A stretch of 46,413 nucleotides of DNA. It comes from Microcoleus sp. EPA2 (GTDB taxonomy: Bacteria; Cyanobacteriota; Cyanobacteriia; Cyanobacteriales; Microcoleaceae). The position numbers and the translations under genes are program-made. A model generated the notes under the pieces. It was not told the origin of the DNA, did not search any database, and saw nothing but the letters and a program-made list of their open reading frames with translations. The DNA lies in the NCBI GenBank assembly GCA_020882975.1, contig JAHRFD010000013.1:108450-154862 (forward strand), written 5' to 3'. Positions 40,742 to 46,413 of this stretch are shown piece after piece. Position 1 is the first letter of the stretch; the number at the start of each line of letters is the position of its first letter.

Positions 40742-41263
40742 ATGAATACCAAACATCTGGTTATTTCTGGTATCGCACTGCTGCTGGGTACGGCAATGGT
40801 AGGAAAGGCGATCGCCCAAGAACTCACTAACGAGCAAAAAACTGTTACTTGTCGCTTAAAAACAGAAATTGAACAGCGAAAATCCCAAGGTAAAAAATTA
40901 GTATTTGTGCCTTTATTTGGCACTGTTCGTAAACAAGTGTCCTCTCCTTTTAGAGCGACGCTACATCCAGATGTAGAGTATGTTTTTGCAGCTACCTGTG
41001 ACGGCAATTGCCAGGATTTAAACCTAACTCTCACCGATGTCAACGGTAAGGAAATCGCCACCAGTCAAAAGGCAGGCGAACTCGCCACAATCTCTTTTAC
41101 TCCTCCATCCCAAGGTGAATATCAAATCACCGCTAAGCCTGGGGAATGTACAAAAGCAGAGGGTTGTAGTTTCGGTATGGGAATCTTCGCTCCCGCCAAT
41201 GCGAGCATACCTAATGCTTCCAAAATTCCTCCTGAGCTAGCACAATTTCGAGTTTGCCAGTAG
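40742..41263 (+). CDS. Secreted protein of unknown function
   Basis: A 173-residue exported protein I cannot name. The signal peptide is clear (MNTKHLVISGIALLLGTAMVGKAIAQ, cleavage likely after AIA near residue 25). The mature part has a helical beginning (TNEQKTVTCRLKTEIEQRKSQGKK), then beta-rich sequence (LVFVPLFGTVRKQVSSPFRATLHPDVEYVFAATCDGNCQDLNLTLTD). SFTPPSQGEYQITAKPGECTKAEGCSFGMGIF follows. Six cysteines (CRL, CDG-NC, GECT, GCS, and a C-terminal C) suggest disulfides. The pattern of an extracellular beta domain resembles a prealbumin- or pre-peptidase-like C-terminal domain, but this is only an impression. It has its own leader hairpin and stands alone. Confidence 0.7.
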   Translation: MNTKHLVISGIALLLGTAMVGKAIAQELTNEQKTVTCRLKTEIEQRKSQGKKLVFVPLFGTVRKQVSSPFRATLHPDVEYVFAATCDGNCQDLNLTLTDVNGKEIATSQKAGELATISFTPPSQGEYQITAKPGECTKAEGCSFGMGIFAPANASIPNASKIPPELAQFRVCQ

Positions 41264-41508
41264 AGGAAAGTTGCAAATTTTCAGCTCCTCCCCCTGTCGT
41301 CAGGTGCGGGGGATTTTACATTAACTGCGGGGGCTTTTTACACAGACAGATTTTGGTTAACAGTCCACAGTTAACCACACCCATGAATTTCGCAAAATGT
41401 CAAGTAGAGCAGGTAGCGGAATTATGCAAGGACCCCATAAATCACGAAATTTGTCGATCGACTAACAACTTATTTACGGTCAGGCTGCCATCAATTACAA
41501 TTTAGGTA
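41264..41508. other. Spacer before the second histidine kinase
   Basis: No credible gene is seen. A weak hairpin (CTCCCCC... / GCGGGGGATTTT, about 41285-41318) with a short T run may end the secreted-protein transcript. The word TGCGGGGG..TTTT repeats once at about 41303 and 41326. Confidence 0.4.
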
Positions 41509-43260
41509 GTGCCTTTCTGGGTAACGAGTACATTGCCCATGTCTTTAACTTTAATCTTGAAAAATCAACTCCAGAACCCTCCTCAAACAGGGTTAAAGCA
41601 TCTATTCAGTCGCTTGGGTATCAGGCAGAAAATCGGCTGCGGATACGCCTTGGTCATTAGTATTGCTATGTTGGGCGCGGTGACGGGACGGGCAGTGGAA
41701 TCCTATTGCAAACACCAGGTTAGGGAACAACTGGCGATCGAGCGAGACAAAGCTGAAATCTTGACCAACCTTAATAATATCGCCCAGGAAGTCAGGATTC
41801 ACCAGTTGTTGCTGGTGAGTCTGACGAAAAAACCGCAAATTTTCGATCGCGAACGCTCGGACTTTCTCAGTCGCGTGGCTCAGATGAGCGCAGAACTAGA
41901 ACAACTGCAAAGCCTCCCGCGGACTTCAAATCACGGCTTAGTCCCAGATTATCAAAAAATTCAAGAGTTCGCTAAAGCCAACAATAAAGCAGTAGAAACT
42001 TACTTCCAACAAGTCCAGAAACTATTAGGGAATGGGAAATTATCTGATTTGAATCCTAAACAGCGGCAGGTGTTCGAGCGCAACTGGAATAATTTTGCCA
42101 CAGGCGACAGCGCTTTTAAACTGGAAAAATTTTCCCAGGATTCCGCCCAACTAGCGGGTACTTTTCGCGACAAAGCAGACGAAGTATTCAGAACCTATGA
42201 CCAAGCTGAAAAACTGGGAACTCTAATTCTCGTCTGTTCTCTAGGAATATCAGCAGCGATCGCAGCCATGTTAGCAGCATACACCAGCGGTGCGATCGCC
42301 GGCCCCCTAGAAGCCACCACCCTCATCGCTCAGCGAGTTACCGAAGAATCGAACTTTGACCTACAAGCGCCTGTCACCAATCCCGACGAAGTAGGACTGC
42401 TAGCAATTTCCCTCAACGAACTCATTCAACGAGTAGCAGAATATACAGAAGACTTGCAGGAAGCGAAAATAGCAGCCGAAGCAGCCAACCGCTCCAAAAG
42501 TGCATTTCTGGCCAACATGAGCCACGAACTGCGTACCCCCCTCAACGCCATCATCAACTACAGCGAAATGCTGCAAGAAGATGCTCAAGATTCCGGTTCT
42601 GAAGACTTTCTGCCCGACTTACAAAAAATTCAAACAGCAGGCAAACACCTGTTGGATATGATTAGCGATATCCTGGATATTTCCAAAATTGAAGCCGGTC
42701 ACGTCACCCTTTATTTAGAAAACTTCGATGTAGCCACAATGATTGAAGAAGTGATGACTACGGCTCAACCATTAGTAGAAAAAAAAGGCAATGCTTTAGC
42801 ACTAAAAACCGAAGGTGAACTAGGTACGATGTACGCCGACCAGCCCAAAGTGCGCCAAATTCTGCTCAACTTGCTCAGCAACGCCGCCAAATTCACCGAA
42901 AAAGGTGTGATTACCATTGGGGTAGAAAGAATGAAAATTGACAAACTCCGACCGATAAAAAGGACTAAAAATAAGGAAGATTCTATCTCTAATTCATACT
43001 ATACTGCTCAAGTTTTAGTCTTTCGAGTCAGCGACACTGGCATAGGGATGACAGAGGAGCAATTGCAGCAGATATTTAAGCCTTTTATTCAAGCCGATGC
43101 TTCAACTACTCGCAAGTATGGAGGGACTGGTTTGGGATTGACAATTAGTCAACGTTTGTGTCAAATTTTGGGTGGCGAAATTAGTGTCGAAAGCCAAGAT
43201 GGTAAAGGTTCAACTTTTACTGTCAGCCTCCCAGAACGGGTGACGATGCAAGTATTGTAA
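41509..43260 (+). CDS. Membrane sensor histidine kinase (HisKA)
   Basis: A 583-residue classical kinase. The first membrane helix ([22 protein letters not shown], about 43-65) is followed by a helical periplasmic sensor (65-240) and a second helix ([26 protein letters not shown], about 235-260). A HAMP linker ([25 protein letters not shown]...[14 protein letters not shown]) leads to HisKA with phosphoacceptor His339 ([16 protein letters not shown]). HATPase motifs are [14 protein letters not shown] (N box), VSDTGIGM (G1), FKPF and GTGLGLTIS (G2). There is no receiver domain and no adjacent regulator gene, so it is an orphan kinase. A GTG start is used; an ATG at 41539 is a shorter alternative. 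The stimulus is unknown. Confidence 0.9.
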   Translation: MPFWVTSTLPMSLTLILKNQLQNPPQTGLKHLFSRLGIRQKIGCGYALVISIAMLGAVTGRAVESYCKHQVREQLAIERDKAEILTNLNNIAQEVRIHQLLLVSLTKKPQIFDRERSDFLSRVAQMSAELEQLQSLPRTSNHGLVPDYQKIQEFAKANNKAVETYFQQVQKLLGNGKLSDLNPKQRQVFERNWNNFATGDSAFKLEKFSQDSAQLAGTFRDKADEVFRTYDQAEKLGTLILVCSLGISAAIAAMLAAYTSGAIAGPLEATTLIAQRVTEESNFDLQAPVTNPDEVGLLAISLNELIQRVAEYTEDLQEAKIAAEAANRSKSAFLANMSHELRTPLNAIINYSEMLQEDAQDSGSEDFLPDLQKIQTAGKHLLDMISDILDISKIEAGHVTLYLENFDVATMIEEVMTTAQPLVEKKGNALALKTEGELGTMYADQPKVRQILLNLLSNAAKFTEKGVITIGVERMKIDKLRPIKRTKNKEDSISNSYYTAQVLVFRVSDTGIGMTEEQLQQIFKPFIQADASTTRKYGGTGLGLTISQRLCQILGGEISVESQDGKGSTFTVSLPERVTMQVL

Positions 43261-43414
43261 AACTTCACTGCCAGAAAGGACGGAAATCCTATCTTCAGAT
43301 AGCGGAATACCGATCGCCCGATCGCCACTAACTCCCTACAATGACAATTATACGGGCGATCGAGCATTAGCCTCGCTAAGCATCGCTCTTTGTGAATTCA
43401 GGGAATTAAAATTT

Positions 43415-46030
43415 ATGCAACCCAATAATCCAAACCAATTTACCGAAAAAGCCTGGGAAGCCCTGTCTCGGACTCCCGAACTCGTCAAAGCAGCCCAGCA
43501 GCAGCAGCTAGAAAGCGAACACTTGATGAAAGCTTTGCTGGAACAAGAATCGGGACTAGCTAGCAGCCTATTTAATAAAGCAGGCGTATCATTAGCCAAA
43601 TTTCGCGATCGTACCGATGAGTTTATCAGCCGCCAGCCGAAAATCTCTGGTAGTACCAACAATGTTTATCTCGGCCGTTCTCTCGACACTTTACTCGATC
43701 GGGCCGAAGCTTACCGCAAAGATTATGGTGATGAATTTATTTCCGTCGAACACCTGATACTAGGATACGTCAAAGACGATCGCTTTGGCAAAAATCTGTT
43801 ACAAGAATTTAAACTAAATGAAGCCAAACTCAAAGAAATAATTACCCAAGTCCGGGGGAACAACAAAGTGACCGACCAAAATCCAGAAGGCAAATACGAA
43901 GCGCTGGAAAAATACGGCCGAGACTTGACCGAAGCAGCCCGTCAAGGCAAACTCGATCCAGTCATCGGACGAGATGACGAAATCCGCCGCACGATTCAAA
44001 TATTGAGCCGACGCACCAAAAACAACCCCGTATTAATCGGAGAACCGGGAGTAGGAAAAACCGCCATCGCCGAAGGACTCGCCCAGCGAATTATCACCGG
44101 AGATGTCCCCCAATCTCTCAAAGACAGACAATTAATCAGCTTAGATATGGGCGCATTAATTGCCGGTGCAAAATTCCGAGGAGAATTTGAAGAACGCTTG
44201 AAAGCAGTCCTCAAAGAAGTGATGGACAGCAACGGGAAAGTCATCTTATTTATCGATGAAATTCACACCGTTGTCGGTGCCGGTGCTACCCAAGGTTCCA
44301 TGGATGCAGGCAACTTATTGAAACCGATGTTAGCGAGGGGAGAATTGCGCTGTATCGGCGCTACAACTCTCGATGAATACCGCAAATATCTGGAAAAAGA
44401 TGCAGCCCTAGAACGCCGTTTTCAACAGGTTTACGTTGACCAACCAACAGTAGAAGATACTGTGTCGATTCTGCGCGGTTTGAAGGAACGTTACGAAGTA
44501 CACCACGGCGTGAAAATCTCCGACAGCGCCCTAGTGGCGGCGGCTACTTTGTCAACCAGATATATTAGCGATCGCTTTTTGCCAGACAAAGCCATTGACC
44601 TAGTGGACGAAGCGGCGGCTAAACTCAAAATGGAGATTACATCCAAACCGGAAGAACTAGACGAAATCGACCGCAAAATTTTGCAGCTAGAAATGGAAAG
44701 ACTCTCGCTGCAAAAAGAAAGCAATGCTGCTTCCATTGAACGTTTGGAAAGACTGGAAAAAGACTTAGCCAACCTCAAAGAACAGCAAAGCGGTTTGAAT
44801 GCTCAATGGCAATCGGAAAAAGGTGTCATTGGTAGCATTCAAAAAATCAAAGAACAAATCGACAAGGTGAATATTGAAATTCAACAAGCTGAGTTGAAAT
44901 ACGACCTCAACCGGGCTGCTGAATTGAAATATGGAACCTTAACTCAGTTGCAAAAACAACTGCAAGAAGCAGAATCTCAACTAACAGCAACTCAAACTAC
45001 AGGTCAAACTCTGCTGCGGGAAGAAGTCACTGAATCGGACATTGCCGAAATCATTTCTAAGTGGACGGGAATTCCGATTAGTAAGTTAGTTGAATCGGAA
45101 ATGCAGAAACTTCTGCACTTGGAAGATGAACTGCACAAGCGGGTAATTGGTCAGGATGAAGCGGTGACTGCGGTTGCAGATGCCATTCAGCGATCGCGCG
45201 CAGGTTTAGCCGATCCCAACCGTCCCGTTGCTAGTTTTATATTCCTCGGCCCCACGGGTGTGGGCAAAACCGAATTAGCTAAAGCCTTAGCGTCTTATCT
45301 GTTTGATACAGAAGAGGCGATCGTGCGCATTGATATGTCGGAATACATGGAGAAACACGCAGTTTCTCGCTTAATTGGTGCGCCTCCGGGATACGTCGGC
45401 TACGATGAAGGTGGACAGTTAACTGAGGCTGTGCGCCGCCGTCCTTACTCGGTGATTCTATTCGATGAAATCGAGAAAGCACACCCGGATGTCTTCAATA
45501 TCATGCTGCAAATTCTCGATGACGGCCGCGTTACCGACGCTCAAGGTCACACAGTTGACTTTAAGAATTCTGTGATTATTATGACATCGAATGTCGGCTC
45601 TCAATACATTTTAGATGTAGGGGGAGATGAGGAACAAATGCGGAGTCGGGTGATGGAAGCGATGCGGGGAACTTTCCGCCCGGAATTCTTGAACCGGATT
45701 GATGAAATGATTATTTTCCACAGTTTGACTAAGCCAGAATTGCGCCAGATTGTGCTATTGCAAATTAAGCGGTTGGAAAAACGTTTGGCCGATCGCAAAA
45801 TGTCTCTAAAATTGTCGGAATCTGCTCTTGATTTCTTAGCAGAAATAGGCTACGACCCGGTGTATGGTGCGCGGCCTTTGAAGCGGGGAATTCAACGGGA
45901 GTTGGAAACGCAAATGGCGAAGGGTATTTTGCGAGGAGATTTTATAGATGGGGATACGATTTTTGTGGATATCGAGAATGAAAGGTTGGCGTTTAAAAGG
46001 TTGCCGGCCGAGTTGGTGACAGTTAAATAA
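43415..46030 (+). CDS. clpB: ATP-dependent disaggregase ClpB
   Basis: An 871-residue Hsp100 chaperone that, with DnaK/DnaJ, rescues aggregated proteins. The N-terminal domain (1-145) is complete ([36 protein letters not shown]). AAA-1 has Walker [10 protein letters not shown] (Lys215), Walker [14 protein letters not shown] and Arg finger region. The coiled-coil middle domain (about 405-525) identifies ClpB rather than ClpC. AAA-2 has [10 protein letters not shown] (Lys618), Walker [15 protein letters not shown] and a C-terminal domain ending [12 protein letters not shown] strong terminator follows seven bases on. The 154-bp leader shows no CIRCE element, so heat-shock control by HrcA is not supported. 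Confidence 0.96.
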   Translation: MQPNNPNQFTEKAWEALSRTPELVKAAQQQQLESEHLMKALLEQESGLASSLFNKAGVSLAKFRDRTDEFISRQPKISGSTNNVYLGRSLDTLLDRAEAYRKDYGDEFISVEHLILGYVKDDRFGKNLLQEFKLNEAKLKEIITQVRGNNKVTDQNPEGKYEALEKYGRDLTEAARQGKLDPVIGRDDEIRRTIQILSRRTKNNPVLIGEPGVGKTAIAEGLAQRIITGDVPQSLKDRQLISLDMGALIAGAKFRGEFEERLKAVLKEVMDSNGKVILFIDEIHTVVGAGATQGSMDAGNLLKPMLARGELRCIGATTLDEYRKYLEKDAALERRFQQVYVDQPTVEDTVSILRGLKERYEVHHGVKISDSALVAAATLSTRYISDRFLPDKAIDLVDEAAAKLKMEITSKPEELDEIDRKILQLEMERLSLQKESNAASIERLERLEKDLANLKEQQSGLNAQWQSEKGVIGSIQKIKEQIDKVNIEIQQAELKYDLNRAAELKYGTLTQLQKQLQEAESQLTATQTTGQTLLREEVTESDIAEIISKWTGIPISKLVESEMQKLLHLEDELHKRVIGQDEAVTAVADAIQRSRAGLADPNRPVASFIFLGPTGVGKTELAKALASYLFDTEEAIVRIDMSEYMEKHAVSRLIGAPPGYVGYDEGGQLTEAVRRRPYSVILFDEIEKAHPDVFNIMLQILDDGRVTDAQGHTVDFKNSVIIMTSNVGSQYILDVGGDEEQMRSRVMEAMRGTFRPEFLNRIDEMIIFHSLTKPELRQIVLLQIKRLEKRLADRKMSLKLSESALDFLAEIGYDPVYGARPLKRGIQRELETQMAKGILRGDFIDGDTIFVDIENERLAFKRLPAELVTVK

Positions 46031-46036
46031 TCTTAG

Positions 46037-46067
46037 TAAGGTGGGCTGAGGCTCACCTTATTTTTTT
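46037..46067 (+). terminator. Rho-independent terminator of clpB
   Basis: A 10-bp stem (TAAGGTGGGC with GCTCACCTTA, one G-T wobble) and TGAG loop are followed directly by seven Ts. It lies just after the clpB stop. Confidence 0.88.
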
Positions 46068-46413
46068 GAGTAGCGATCGTTCTTGTTTTAACAGCAGGTA
46101 ATATAAAATCCTGTCTTCATCGTCCTGTATTAAACTCTCTCTTCTCTTCCTTCGCGTCCTTAGCGCCTTCGCGGTTAAATCATTCCGACACAACCGGAAT
46201 TGATATAAATGGCGGGCGGGAAGCCCGCGCCACAAGGGATGGGGCATCGCTTAAGGGCGATCGCCTTTTGATTTATCCTGTTTCAACTGCTACATAAGAT
46301 TGACATAAAGCGGACAAGAATGACATCTCGGACACTTAAAACTTACTTCCTGCTTCTACGTAGGGAGTCGGCTCCTTCTACTCTACAGGCGTGAATTCAG
46401 GATTAGCCATCCT
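46068..46413. other. Right-end spacer, no gene recognised
   Basis: The last ~345 bp contain no convincing coding region. A hairpin GGCGGGC / GCCCGCGCC (about 46211-46232), of the GGGC...GCCC dispersed type seen near 1816, and several GATCG words are the only structure. The promoter or end of a gene outside the window may be here. Confidence 0.4.

Noticed and set aside
41254..41505. 83-codon frame after the secreted protein gene
   Set aside because: TTG start overlapping the previous stop region, composition like a spacer, no motif.
43360..43400. Possible CIRCE heat-shock operator before clpB
   Set aside because: Only TTAGC-CTC-GCTAA short arms are present; the CIRCE arms TTAGCACTC / GAGTGCTAA with nine-base spacing are not.

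Overview
The window looks like a chromosomal segment of a filamentous cyanobacterium, probably of the Oscillatoria/Microcoleus type. This is inferred from the many HIP1 octamers (GCGATCGC), cyanobacteria-typical families (DUF1816, DUF2358, DevBCA exporter, TPR-CHAT protein), and abundant heptamer tandem repeats and GC-rich palindromic repeats. Most genes are ordinary housekeeping genes. The unusual content is the repeats, some of them inside conserved proteins, and one accessory three-gene operon.

Layout. 1-3.6 kb: glutathione reductase, a repeat-filled gap, then an ECF sigma / membrane anti-sigma / Spy-like periplasmic protein cassette ending in a clear terminator. 3.7-7.7 kb: YqiA-like hydrolase, ROK (polyphosphate-glucokinase-like) kinase, histidinol-phosphate aminotransferase carrying a 100-residue tandem repeat, a small unknown gene and a DUF2358 gene. 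7.7-10.7 kb: divergent GH13 amylase and glgC (glycogen metabolism). 11-13.4 kb: small Cys-rich protein, DnaJ-type co-chaperone, DUF1816 protein. 13.8-19.7 kb, minus strand: an overlapping operon of a 1367-residue TPR-CHAT protease, a 154-residue helical protein and a 456-residue protein with a long helical stalk and two C-terminal membrane helices. 20-25 kb: RecQ, DUF427, YciO-like protein, and LarC with a repeat array between its two halves. 25-30.6 kb: an operon tetR-devB-vat-devC-devA on the minus strand, divergent from a GNAT acetyltransferase, with two matching operator-like palindromes between them. 30.7-35.5 kb: DUF2237 and a multi-PAS histidine kinase followed by a receiver-GGDEF-EAL response regulator. 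35.5-46 kb: membrane DnaJ-like protein, polA, a lipoprotein thermonuclease, a secreted unknown, a second histidine kinase and clpB with a terminator.

Two candidate novelties stand out. First, GC-rich palindromic repeats have been inserted or amplified in frame, as 30- or 36-bp units with higher-order structure, in three conserved genes (hisC, the CHAT gene at two places, larC). They lie between domains or in loops. Second, the TPR-CHAT / small protein / two-TM protein operon has the architecture of a protease-plus-membrane-effector system; its function is inference only. No CRISPR array, tRNA, rRNA, insertion sequence or prophage was seen.
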